From Bacteroidota bacterium (GTDB lineage: Bacteria; Bacteroidota; Rhodothermia; Balneolales; HLUCCA01), in NCBI GenBank assembly GCA_003448835.1, contig DLXM01000294.1:1-7995 (forward strand): a DNA stretch of 7,995 nucleotides. The letters are read 5' to 3'. This document shows positions 1-7,147 of the stretch, in pieces. Each line of letters begins with the position of its first letter. The stretch's first letter is position 1. The notes under the pieces were generated by a model. That model ran no database searches. It was given only the letters and a program-made list of their open reading frames with translations, and had not been told where the DNA came from. The position numbers and the translations under genes were made by a program.

Positions 1-340
1 GAGGTCTGAATAGCATAATGATTGCTACCCAATTAGTAAAGAATCCGATTAATCCGCTTATGCTTAGAATACGGAGTAGATTATCCAGATAGAATACGGT
101 TTGTCCAATTGTCAATGACTTTCCATTTAAGTCATAAAAAAAAGAAACAAAAAATGTAATAAACAGAATCCAGGGAATTACTCTGAGAAACTTTATTCTA
201 TTACCTGATCCTGGACTTTTTTCAGGAGTTGGCTGGGGTAATAGTGGTTGATCAACAGTTTTAGCCCCATTTTCAATCTTTTTTTTGATTAATTCAAAAA
301 GACGGGGTGTTGAGGATGTGCTCTGTTTTAATTCTTTCAT
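1..340 (-). CDS. DUF445 family membrane protein, N-terminal 113 residues (partial)
   Basis: This gene is cut by the left edge; only its first 113 codons are present. The N-terminus is a polar, Pro/Lys-rich cytoplasmic-looking stretch (about residues 1-50), followed by a hydrophobic segment (about 51-69) and a second one (about 91-110). The second carries GLIGFFTNWVAIIMLFRP, which matches the family hallmark of DUF445 (YheB-like) proteins, where a G-x-x-T-N-W-x-A-x-x-M-L-F-[RK]-P sequence sits in the first conserved membrane helix. The biochemical function of DUF445 proteins is not established, so none is assigned. The ATG start is the first in frame and lies 39 bp after the stop of the Smg-like gene, on the same strand, so co-transcription is likely. 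No Shine-Dalgarno sequence is visible before it. The family call rests on one motif plus topology. Confidence 0.8.
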   Translation of the reverse strand, partial: MKELKQSTSSTPRLFELIKKKIENGAKTVDQPLLPQPTPEKSPGSGNRIKFLRVIPWILFITFFVSFFYDLNGKSLTIGQTVFYLDNLLRILSISGLIGFFTNWVAIIMLFRP

Positions 341-344
341 TTCG

Positions 345-364
345 GGCAAAATTATGTGTTTGCC
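345..364. repeat. Short inverted repeat (6-bp arms, 8-nt loop) before the DUF445 gene
   Basis: GGCAAA (345-350) and TTTGCC (359-364) are perfect inverted copies around an 8-nt AT-rich loop. On the minus-strand transcript this hairpin would end 4 nt before the ATG of the DUF445 gene and lie in the 39-nt gap after the Smg-like stop codon. It could mildly affect translation initiation, but a 6-bp stem can occur by chance. No T-run follows it on the transcribed strand, so it does not look like an intrinsic terminator. Confidence 0.3.
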
Positions 365-379
365 TTCTGTACGATTTTT

Positions 380-865
380 TTAGTTAACCGATTCATTACC
401 GCGAAGAAAAGAATTATTTACTTTAGAAGATTTTTGGTTTTCAAAAAGGTTTTCCTGAATCATTGTCTTAACGCTTTCAATGGTAATTCGATCAGTTGTA
501 TGAAACATGACTCGTTCGATAATTGATTCCATCGTTTTCTGGTCGATAATTCCGATTTCAACTAATTCGAGTAAATAGCCGTAAGCGTCTGGTGTGATGA
601 GAATTCTTTCAGCATAATGCAAAACCCTGTGACCCGGTAGAATATCATCGGGTCTGTAGACTTGGTTGGTTATAGAATAATTATCTGTTTTTAGATCGTC
701 TATCGATTTTAATCGTGGATATTGCTGCATAATCCATGAATAGGCAGCACTAATTTCAGATTTGTTAAATTTGCTGATTGAATCATCTTTTAGCTCAATT
801 AGCGACTCTCCTAATCGAATTTTTCGAGCCAGATAGACAATTAAATCAACAATATTATTTCGCAT
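380..865 (-). CDS. Smg/DUF494 family protein
   Basis: A 161-aa soluble protein, close to the 157 or so residues of E. coli Smg. The best match to the family is the C-terminal half (about residues 86-142). There a conserved hydrophobic pattern runs from an ILITPDAYGYLLEL stretch through a short GIID turn and an IIERVMFHT helix to a final helix containing VKTMIQENLF. In the family this is the region where an acidic/hydrophobic turn precedes a 'gil-x-p-x-x-rE-x-vi-x-r' helix and a terminal 'i-x-le-x-lk' helix. The N-terminal part is helical and less conserved, and the last 18 residues are a polar tail. The molecular role of Smg is not established; in Proteobacteria it sits near dprA and topA, whereas here it lies between ybeY and a DUF445 gene. 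The ATG start lies only 6 bp after the ybeY stop, implying translational linkage. No Shine-Dalgarno sequence is visible. Confidence 0.7.
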   Translation of the reverse strand: MRNNIVDLIVYLARKIRLGESLIELKDDSISKFNKSEISAAYSWIMQQYPRLKSIDDLKTDNYSITNQVYRPDDILPGHRVLHYAERILITPDAYGYLLELVEIGIIDQKTMESIIERVMFHTTDRITIESVKTMIQENLFENQKSSKVNNSFLRGNESVN

Positions 866-871
866 TTATTC

Positions 872-1300
872 TTATTCGATATATTTATTTTCAAGTCCAC
901 TCATTGCGAGTTTAAGATCATCAGTATCGTCATTATAACCACAAAGATGCAGGAGTCCGTGAACAAAAATCCTTTTATACTCTTCTAATAATTCGACACC
1001 TAAATCTGTAGCCTGTTCGATAATACGTTGATTACACATGTAAATTGTACCTTCAATTCCGGACATATCTAATACTTGAGATTCATCAGAATATGAAAAT
1101 GTAATGATGTCAGTGACATAATTACGATCCAGGAATTTTTTATTTACTTCTACAATTCCTTCTTCATCAACATATACAATTTCAATCCAGGCGAAGTTTT
1201 TGTTTTCACCAGAAGAAACAGCTTGAATTAATTGATTGAAATGATCTTTAGTCAGGGGAATTTCCTGACCTGATTCATTATATATTTCGATGTTTGTCAA
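872..1300 (-). CDS. ybeY: YbeY endoribonuclease / rRNA maturation factor
   Basis: YbeY is a cytoplasmic metalloprotein of the UPF0054 family involved in 16S rRNA 3'-end maturation and ribosome quality control. The 142-aa protein has both family signatures. The substrate-side motif is FLDRNYVTDIITFSY (residues 56-70), equivalent to the 'LN-x-x-y-R-x-x-d-x-pTDVLSF' region. The metal motif is HGLLHLCGYND (114-124), giving ligands H114, H118 and, in place of the usual third His, D124. Asp here is, as far as I recall, common in Bacteroidota-like YbeY and is not a defect. The start is TTG (1298-1300): no ATG or GTG lies in frame between it and the upstream in-frame stop at 1337-1339, so TTG is the only conventional choice. 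No Shine-Dalgarno sequence precedes it. The gene follows the 149-aa gene by 17 bp and precedes the Smg-like gene by 6 bp. Confidence 0.93.
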   Translation of the reverse strand: MTNIEIYNESGQEIPLTKDHFNQLIQAVSSGENKNFAWIEIVYVDEEGIVEVNKKFLDRNYVTDIITFSYSDESQVLDMSGIEGTIYMCNQRIIEQATDLGVELLEEYKRIFVHGLLHLCGYNDDTDDLKLAMSGLENKYIE

Positions 1301-1317
1301 ATTATTCGATAAAGGTA

Positions 1318-1767
1318 TTAGTCGAAAGTAAAGCCTTCAAAATCGATGCTATCGGTTAATGAAAGCGCTACGGAGCACATCATTAATTCTGTGGGTAATT
1401 TTGTGAAATCACCTTTTAATATTGCATCATCCACATTAGCGTAATAACTGCAACCAGCTTCTTTTTCAATAATTAACCCAGATGTAGTTCCTTCAGTTTT
1501 CCCAAAAAATGTGACCTGGTTAAGAATTTCACTGGATATAAATCCAACACAATTGTGCAGCTGAAGAAAAGTATTATGTGAATACACTGAAATCAAATTG
1601 GTGGGTTTTCCTTCCACCATTAAATCAGGCATGATTTCAAGTGCTAATTTTCTAGTATGTTCGGCGTCATGGATCTCAAAACGGTATACATTACCATTTT
1701 TTTTAGGCTCTACACCAAGTGTTTGGCCAATACTATTTAGATTATCGATACTGAACTCGTGAACCAT
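1318..1767 (-). CDS. Conserved-looking hypothetical protein, 149 aa, unknown family
   Basis: I do not recognise this protein. It has no signal peptide, no membrane segment and no recognisable catalytic motif, and is predicted to be a small acidic cytoplasmic protein. The pattern alternates short beta-like stretches (residues 27-33, 57-62, 73-88, 96-101) with a helix around 35-46 and a helical C-terminal region (about 124-138), so a small alpha/beta fold is plausible. Three Cys (73, 106, 131) are scattered and form no metal-binding pair. Reading is clean from ATG to TAA, with codon use like its neighbours. It is embedded in the minus-strand cluster, 17 bp before ybeY and 63 bp after the GT117 gene, which favours a real gene. 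The ATG start is the first in frame and has no Shine-Dalgarno sequence, only an AT-rich leader. No function is proposed. Confidence 0.8.
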   Translation of the reverse strand: MVHEFSIDNLNSIGQTLGVEPKKNGNVYRFEIHDAEHTRKLALEIMPDLMVEGKPTNLISVYSHNTFLQLHNCVGFISSEILNQVTFFGKTEGTTSGLIIEKEAGCSYYANVDDAILKGDFTKLPTELMMCSVALSLTDSIDFEGFTFD

Positions 1768-1830
1768 ATCTATTTAATTTGTTTATATAACCTATAATAT
1801 AAAAATATATCTACTGAGTTGATAGTCTGC

Positions 1831-4824
1831 TTAATCTCCGTAAATCCTTCTGACATTCTGTAAGTTTTCTTCTCTTGTAGTAGGGAAGGGGACTCTGCCA
1901 TCAGTAATTTCATTGATTTTTGATGATAATTCAGCAGCTCTATCGTCCATTTCTGCCATAAAAAAGATTCGCTGAATGATCATGAACCGACTACTATCAA
2001 ATGAAATTTCGGTAACCAGATTATCACGACTTCTGGAGAGTGCAGCCGCATTCGCTTCTAGTGTTCTGCGTTTTGAAATATCTGTTCTATTTTCATTTGC
2101 CTCGGTCTGAAGTTGTTGAATTCGATCGTCAATTTCATTAATCCGCGCTACGTTGTGAGTAAGGGATTTTTCAAGTCTGATTATTGATTTATCTGAGAGT
2201 GCTAATGCTCGTTCCATATCATCTAATTGGGCATATCGGTAGGCATAGCTAACCATCGACGTCATATCTCCCTCAATGGTGTCAAAAGGAATCTGATCTT
2301 CACCCCAACGCATCCAATATCTTGCGCTATCAGGTTCATTTACTTCCATCCATGCCTGGGCTTGGCGGGTGATAATAGTGCGATAATTATCGACCATTCG
2401 TCTGATGTTTTCATCGAAATAAGCATTCTCGTTATCAATTTCTCGAAATCGGAATGTTCTTAATCGTTCACCATGTATTACAGGATCAACATACCCGAAC
2501 TGATTTTCTTGTTTAATCGGCACAACCCGGAAAGCTTTACCTTCCAGACGGAAATAAGGTTGCATTTCCAATTGTCCATCTTGTGCGACCGTTATAGCGA
2601 AATATACAGGTCTAATCCATTGGTTTGTTTTCAGGATATCCAGAATAATGTCATCCTGGATTCTGGTATAATGTAATTGATTGCCCTGTCGATCTGTGCC
2701 CAGGTAATTTCCACTGTAAAACCAACTAACTTGGTCATCGAGTTGATCTACCGGGATATCGAATCCCAGATCAGGGATATAAGGTACATCATTAAAGTTA
2801 CTGTTGTTGATTGAGGAGCCACTTTCATCCAATCGTGTTGTATCTTCAAATGCTTTTGAAAGCATGTCTTTATCAACCGGAATTACAATGTCTTGTGGAC
2901 GATAAAAATCAGATGGTTTCTCAAACTGAAACTTTTGTTCAATATTTTGGATTTCGTCATCTGTGTAGGAAATTGGTACCGGTGGCGCATCATAATTATA
3001 TTTGTTCTTCATTTGAAGAATGTACCATGGTGTATTTAGAAGGCTCAGATTGACTACACGAACATCTCGTCTGACACCCTCAACATCTTGCAAATACCAC
3101 AGCGGGAAAGTATCATTATCACCATTAGTAAATATAATTGAGTATGGTGCGAGTGAGTTTAAAAGATTATATGCATAATCCGGTGCTACATATTGTAAAC
3201 TTCGATCATGATCATCATAGTTTTCGGATCCCATCCAGAATGGGACAGCAAAAAACATCAAAACAGCAAGGCCCATAGCTGCTGCTTTATTACTTTTCAA
3301 CAAATCTTTTAGCATAAATAGTAATCCGGAGGCACCAAGTCCAATCCAGATTGAATACGCAAAGAAAGATCCTGTGTAGGAATAATCTCTTTCGCGGGGT
3401 TGAAATGGGAATTGATTGACATACACTACAATTGCAAAACCAGTAGCTAAGAATAACGCAAGTACACTTAAAGCTCGTTTCCAGTCACTCCTGAAATGAA
3501 ATAACATCCCAATTAAACCCAAAACGAATGGGAGATAGAAAAATCGGTTATGTCCAGGACTGTCACTATTAATAGTTGAAGTAAAACCCGAATTCCAATT
3601 GGCGTCCTGAGTATCAGCATCCTTTCCTATAAAATTCCAGGCAAAATATCGTAGATACATATGTCCAATTTGATATTGCCAAAAGAAATCCCAATCTGAA
3701 TCGTATTGAGCATATTTTTGGGTATGAACTTGCTCACGAGAATGCCGGCGCGGGAATAATTTTTCGTTAGCACGATCAATATCACCGGTTTCATTGCTGT
3801 ATGAAGGTCCAAAAAGAAGTGGTGTTTGTCCATATTGTTCGCGGGACAAGTAACTTATAAATCGTTCAACTGTGTCTGGAGAATTTTGATCGATTGGTGG
3901 ATTTGCCATAGAACGGACAAAGATCAGCGTATAACTTGAATATCCAATTAAAATACAGGCATACGCTAAAAGTGCGATATTGAGTAGTTTGTACCCTTTT
4001 TTATGTGAATAATAAATCCCGGCAGAAATTGAGATAACTACCAGAAGAAAAAATGCAGTTGGTCCGAGAAGTCCACCTGTAAGCTCTGGGAATTTACCTG
4101 CAATTGTTGGTAATTGAATGATAGTAAAAGGGAATACAAGGAAAAAAGCGCCTACAGAAATGATTGCGGTTGTTACTATTCCAACAATTGAAAACTCATA
4201 TTTTTTGAAATATATAATGAGGGCGACTGTAAAAATAGATAGTAAGCTTAGTAGGTGAACACCAAATGCCAGACCGAAAACATAAGCAATCAAAATTATC
4301 CAGCGTTCAGAGTCTGGTCGGTCAGCTTGCTCTGACCATTTTAGTACAAGCCATACAGATAATGAAGTAAAACATAATGAAATGGCATAAGCTTCGGCTT
4401 CAACTGCTGTAAACCAAAAAGAATCAGATACTGCAAAAGTCAATGCACCAATTAGTGCTCCAAAATATGTTGCGATTTTGTCGTATGTATCATATTGATC
4501 TGGATGTCCACGGAATTCGCGAATAAATCGAACAATAATGAGATAAAGCATCATGATTGAAATAGAGGATGCAACTACGCTCATCATATTGATACTGTAT
4601 GCTACATATTCAGCGGGGACAAACATCGAAAAAATTCTTCCCATCAATAAATATAGGGGTGCTCCGGGAGGGTGGGGTATCTGGAGCATATAAGAACAAG
4701 CTATGCGTTCGGCACAATCCCAAAAGCTGGTAGTTGGGGGCATTGTAAATAAATAGAGAAAAAACGCTGAAAAAAAGGCGGTAATCGCGAAGTATTTATT
4801 CAGACTTTTATGATCTTGCTGCAT
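1831..4824 (-). CDS. DUF2723 / GT117-family membrane protein (probable protein O-glycosyltransferase-like)
   Basis: A 997-aa polytopic membrane protein related to the DUF2723/GT117 group, whose vertebrate member TMEM260 is a protein O-mannosyltransferase; a GT-C glycosyltransferase acting outside the cytoplasm is inferred. After the first helix comes an acidic loop FWDCAER (D36, E39), then HPPGAP (51-56), both hallmark motifs. About 11-12 membrane helices follow up to residue 532. Between them lie NPPI (308-311), REQYG (328-332) and QPRERDYSY (475-483). Next comes a soluble region with TNGDNDTFPLWY (566-577) and a C-terminal helical part with a probable coiled coil (about 877-942). Length is normal for the Bacteroidota-type family. 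I chose the ATG at 4822-4824; the frame stays open to a TTG at 4861-4863, which would add 13 polar residues not resembling the family. It is first in the leftward block; the acceptor is unknown. Confidence 0.9.
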   Translation of the reverse strand: MQQDHKSLNKYFAITAFFSAFFLYLFTMPPTTSFWDCAERIACSYMLQIPHPPGAPLYLLMGRIFSMFVPAEYVAYSINMMSVVASSISIMMLYLIIVRFIREFRGHPDQYDTYDKIATYFGALIGALTFAVSDSFWFTAVEAEAYAISLCFTSLSVWLVLKWSEQADRPDSERWIILIAYVFGLAFGVHLLSLLSIFTVALIIYFKKYEFSIVGIVTTAIISVGAFFLVFPFTIIQLPTIAGKFPELTGGLLGPTAFFLLVVISISAGIYYSHKKGYKLLNIALLAYACILIGYSSYTLIFVRSMANPPIDQNSPDTVERFISYLSREQYGQTPLLFGPSYSNETGDIDRANEKLFPRRHSREQVHTQKYAQYDSDWDFFWQYQIGHMYLRYFAWNFIGKDADTQDANWNSGFTSTINSDSPGHNRFFYLPFVLGLIGMLFHFRSDWKRALSVLALFLATGFAIVVYVNQFPFQPRERDYSYTGSFFAYSIWIGLGASGLLFMLKDLLKSNKAAAMGLAVLMFFAVPFWMGSENYDDHDRSLQYVAPDYAYNLLNSLAPYSIIFTNGDNDTFPLWYLQDVEGVRRDVRVVNLSLLNTPWYILQMKNKYNYDAPPVPISYTDDEIQNIEQKFQFEKPSDFYRPQDIVIPVDKDMLSKAFEDTTRLDESGSSINNSNFNDVPYIPDLGFDIPVDQLDDQVSWFYSGNYLGTDRQGNQLHYTRIQDDIILDILKTNQWIRPVYFAITVAQDGQLEMQPYFRLEGKAFRVVPIKQENQFGYVDPVIHGERLRTFRFREIDNENAYFDENIRRMVDNYRTIITRQAQAWMEVNEPDSARYWMRWGEDQIPFDTIEGDMTSMVSYAYRYAQLDDMERALALSDKSIIRLEKSLTHNVARINEIDDRIQQLQTEANENRTDISKRRTLEANAAALSRSRDNLVTEISFDSSRFMIIQRIFFMAEMDDRAAELSSKINEITDGRVPFPTTREENLQNVRRIYGD

Positions 4825-4857
4825 ACAATAATTTATTGAACTAGGTTCGCTGCATAA

Positions 4858-4879
4858 TCTCAAGCATTGTATATTGAGA
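4858..4879. repeat. Short inverted repeat TCTCAA...TTGAGA in the divergent region
   Basis: TCTCAA (4858-4863) and TTGAGA (4874-4879) are perfect 6-bp inverted copies with a 10-nt spacer. On the minus strand this lies in the leader of the GT117 gene, 34 nt before its ATG, and could form a small hairpin. The right arm doubles as a possible -35 element for the rightward genes. It is short enough to be chance. Confidence 0.25.
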
Positions 4880-4901
4880 CTTGCATTAAATGAGTTATTT
4901 T
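4874..4901 (+). promoter_or_regulatory. Weak candidate promoter for the M1 peptidase-transporter block
   Basis: TTGAGA (4874-4879) and TATTTT (4896-4901) are spaced by 16 nt, a loose match to a sigma-70 type -35/-10 pair, and would give a leader of about 85 nt before the M1 start codon. No TAnnTTTG box of the Bacteroidota type was found on this strand of the intergenic region. In such AT-rich DNA a match of this quality is expected by chance, so treat it only as the best candidate seen. Confidence 0.2.
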
Positions 4902-4927
4902 AAAGAACAATAATAGGCATAGCTACA

Positions 4928-4947
4928 TCATTAATCAAAATTAATGA
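4928..4947. promoter_or_regulatory. Perfect 8-bp palindrome, candidate operator between divergent blocks
   Basis: TCATTAAT (4928-4935) and ATTAATGA (4940-4947) are exact inverted copies separated by CAAA. The 20-bp dyad is the most regular element in the 169-bp divergent intergenic region. It ends 46 bp before the M1 peptidase start codon and overlaps a TAnnTTTG-type box on the minus strand. Size and symmetry fit the binding site of a dimeric helix-turn-helix regulator. It could also be a chance AT-rich dyad. No regulator gene is in the window. Confidence 0.4.
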
Positions 4948-4965
4948 CCATAAAATGAAGTCAAA
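4936..4965 (-). promoter_or_regulatory. Candidate Bacteroidota-type promoter for the leftward gene block
   Basis: Read on the minus strand, TTTG (4965-4962) is followed after 18 nt by TAATTTTG (4943-4936), which fits the Bacteroidota consensus of TTTG near -33 and TAnnTTTG near -7. Transcription would begin near 4929, leaving a leader of about 105 nt before the GT117 start codon. A second TTTG lies 5 bp further upstream. The -7 box sits inside the 20-bp palindrome. The spacing fits, but the motif is short and AT-rich. Confidence 0.4.
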
Positions 4966-4993
4966 TCAAAGTTAAATTCACATTAAAGGTCTT

Positions 4994-7135
4994 ATGTCAA
5001 ACCGAATAATTATTACACTACTTGCACTAGCATTGACTTCATGTGTTGCTATCAAAGTAAATAATCAAAATTTACCGGAATCAGTGGATACAAAATCTGA
5101 AAATGAACATGGTGAGGGTGTAGGTGAGACAATTACAATGCCAGTATCAATCCCAAGTACTTGGACTGTTCCAGGTGGTGATTCAAAATCACTTCGGGAA
5201 TTAACATGGGATTTGATGCATCAAAAAATCTGGATCCAATTTGATTTAAACAGGAGTGAGGTCCATGGAAAAACTGAATTACGATTAGCAAATCTTTCTC
5301 CTGATAACAGATCCTTAATTATTGATTCTAAAACGACAGATATAAAAAGCATAATAAATGTTGAAACTGAATCTCCAATTCCATTTTTACGTGATTCTTC
5401 AACTGTAAGAATCACATTAACAGATAGTTATAATGTTGGTGATATTCTTATAATTGGAATTGAATTCGTATCCAGTCCACCGAATAGGGGATTGTATTTT
5501 GTAAATCCTACCGGTGTAACACCCAATAAACCAACTCAAATATGGACATTGGGACAACCTGAGGATAATAGTTTTTGGTTACCAACAGTGGATCATCCTG
5601 CTGAAAGGACTACAACGGAGATGTGGATATCGGTACCTGAAAAATTCACAACTATTTCGAATGGTATGTTAATTCGGAGTGCTGTAGAATCAGGAAGTGA
5701 ACTTCGAACTGATTATTGGGTAATGAATAAGCCTCATGCACCGTATTTAATTGCACTGGCTGTTGGTGAATATGTGTCGAGTGAGTTCTTAAAGGATGAC
5801 ATTATTTATAAATATTATGTTGAACCACCTTTTGCCAAGCATATCGATGCAATTTATGCTGAGACCGATGAAATGATGCAATTTTTCAACCGACAATTAA
5901 ACTATAAATATCCTTGGAGTATTTATGCTCAAGTTCCAGTGAGGGATTATATAGCAAATGGTATGGAGAACACGACATTAAGTATTTATAAAGAGCAGAT
6001 ACAAGTGACCACGGAACAATCGAAAGATGTTCACTTTCGAGATTTACTGGTACATGAATTAATCCACCATTGGTTTGGAAATTTGGTTACATCCAAAGAT
6101 TGGGCAAATTTGCCCTTGAATGAAGGATTTGCTACATATTTTGAGACGATTTACAGGGATTACAGAGATGGTGAAACAGACGCAGCATGGAAGTCCATTT
6201 TAGATCGTAATGATTATTTCGGTGAATCAAAACGATTCAGACGACCGATAATATTTGACGAATACAATGTTCCCGAAGATATGTATGATCGCCATACCTA
6301 CGAGAAAGCTGCTTTGGTATTACGAATGTTGCACCATGATGTAGGTGATGAAATGTGGTGGAAGATTTTGAACTCTTATTTAACTTCCAATGAATTTGAT
6401 TCAGTTGATTGGGCGGATTTGAAAAACGAGTTTAATTCCAATACAGGGTCCGATTACACAGAGTTTTTTGAACAATGGTTTTTAAAAAATGGACACCCTG
6501 AGTTTAAAGTGACGTATAATTATGAAGGCGAGTGGCCAACAATTCGGTTTGAGCAGGTTCAGGATCTGAATAAATCTGATGTTTTTAAGACAAAAATGAT
6601 TCTGAATTACAGTGACATATCTCACAATGCATATTTTAAAGAAGTTGAAATTACGTCCCGCGATACGACTTTTATCATTCCGGTGCATTCTGATTCGACT
6701 TCGTATTTAGTTGCAGATCCAAATCGAATTATACTGGCTGAATATGAAGAAAATATTGATATGAATGAGGCAATTAGCAGATTGGCTCATTCATCAATTA
6801 TGTTACGTTACGAAGCTGTTAATGTATTGAAACCTCTTTTAGCTCAGAATGAAAATCTTATTGAAATTTTAATAGATGCATACAAGTATGAACAGTATGG
6901 TGAGCAAAGACTTCATATTTTCAGGGCATTAGCTGATTATTTGGATCATAATCACTTAGGTTTCATTGAATCTGTAAATGTAAATAGTGAAGAATACTAT
7001 GCAATACGTATATTAACTGCCGATTTGAGTGCGAAAATCAGAGGAATTAATGGCAATACTTATTTAAATGAATTGTCAAAAGATCCTAGTTATTATGTTG
7101 CGCACCATGTAAATAGTAAATTATCAAGTAACTAG
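4994..7135 (+). CDS. M1-family zinc aminopeptidase, predicted lipoprotein
   Basis: A 713-aa gluzincin peptidase that removes N-terminal amino acids from peptides. The N-terminus is a lipoprotein signal: short basic start, hydrophobic core and lipobox L-T-S-C with C17 as the lipidated residue, so the enzyme is anchored outside the cytoplasm. A flexible linker (about 18-65) precedes the M1 beta-rich N-terminal domain (about 66-260). The catalytic domain has the exopeptidase motif as NGMEN (322-326; the usual first Gly is Asn), zinc motif HELIH (H354, E355, H358) with third ligand E377 in NEGFA, exactly 18 residues between, and catalytic Tyr436 in TYEKA. A beta-like segment (about 504-580) and a helical C-terminal region (about 590-713) follow. 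All catalytic residues are intact. ATG has a weak AAAGG ribosome-binding site 4 nt upstream. The transporter gene follows after 12 bp. C17 is followed by VAIK, which is not the known Bacteroidota surface-export signal. Confidence 0.95.
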   Translation: MSNRIIITLLALALTSCVAIKVNNQNLPESVDTKSENEHGEGVGETITMPVSIPSTWTVPGGDSKSLRELTWDLMHQKIWIQFDLNRSEVHGKTELRLANLSPDNRSLIIDSKTTDIKSIINVETESPIPFLRDSSTVRITLTDSYNVGDILIIGIEFVSSPPNRGLYFVNPTGVTPNKPTQIWTLGQPEDNSFWLPTVDHPAERTTTEMWISVPEKFTTISNGMLIRSAVESGSELRTDYWVMNKPHAPYLIALAVGEYVSSEFLKDDIIYKYYVEPPFAKHIDAIYAETDEMMQFFNRQLNYKYPWSIYAQVPVRDYIANGMENTTLSIYKEQIQVTTEQSKDVHFRDLLVHELIHHWFGNLVTSKDWANLPLNEGFATYFETIYRDYRDGETDAAWKSILDRNDYFGESKRFRRPIIFDEYNVPEDMYDRHTYEKAALVLRMLHHDVGDEMWWKILNSYLTSNEFDSVDWADLKNEFNSNTGSDYTEFFEQWFLKNGHPEFKVTYNYEGEWPTIRFEQVQDLNKSDVFKTKMILNYSDISHNAYFKEVEITSRDTTFIIPVHSDSTSYLVADPNRIILAEYEENIDMNEAISRLAHSSIMLRYEAVNVLKPLLAQNENLIEILIDAYKYEQYGEQRLHIFRALADYLDHNHLGFIESVNVNSEEYYAIRILTADLSAKIRGINGNTYLNELSKDPSYYVAHHVNSKLSSN

Positions 7136-7147
7136 TCGCATATTTTC

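Noticed and set aside
1768..1830. Possible terminator or promoter in the AT-rich gap between the GT117 and 149-aa genes
   Set aside because: The gap has no stable GC stem followed by a T-run and no TAnnTTTG box with a suitable partner. TATA-like strings are expected by chance in such AT-rich sequence.
2227..3053. Three plus-strand open frames of 67-80 aa
   Set aside because: They lie wholly inside the GT117 gene on the opposite strand, have no family features, and have no operon context. They are shadows of the real gene.
3627..3833. 68-aa minus-strand open frame overlapping the GT117 gene
   Set aside because: It is an alternative frame inside a well-supported coding region and includes no motif.
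4825..4863. TTG start at 4861-4863 extending the GT117 protein by 13 residues
   Set aside because: The added residues are polar and Cys-containing, TTG is a rare start, and the ATG at 4822-4824 puts the first helix at the normal distance from the N-terminus. Neither has a Shine-Dalgarno sequence, so this is not certain.
6661..6703. D-[ST]-T tripeptides in the M1 lipoprotein (residues 557-559 and 567-569) as O-glycosylation sites for the divergent GT117 protein
   Set aside because: Such tripeptides resemble the Bacteroides O-glycosylation motif, but they are short and frequent, exposure is unknown, and I know of no evidence linking GT117 proteins to that motif.
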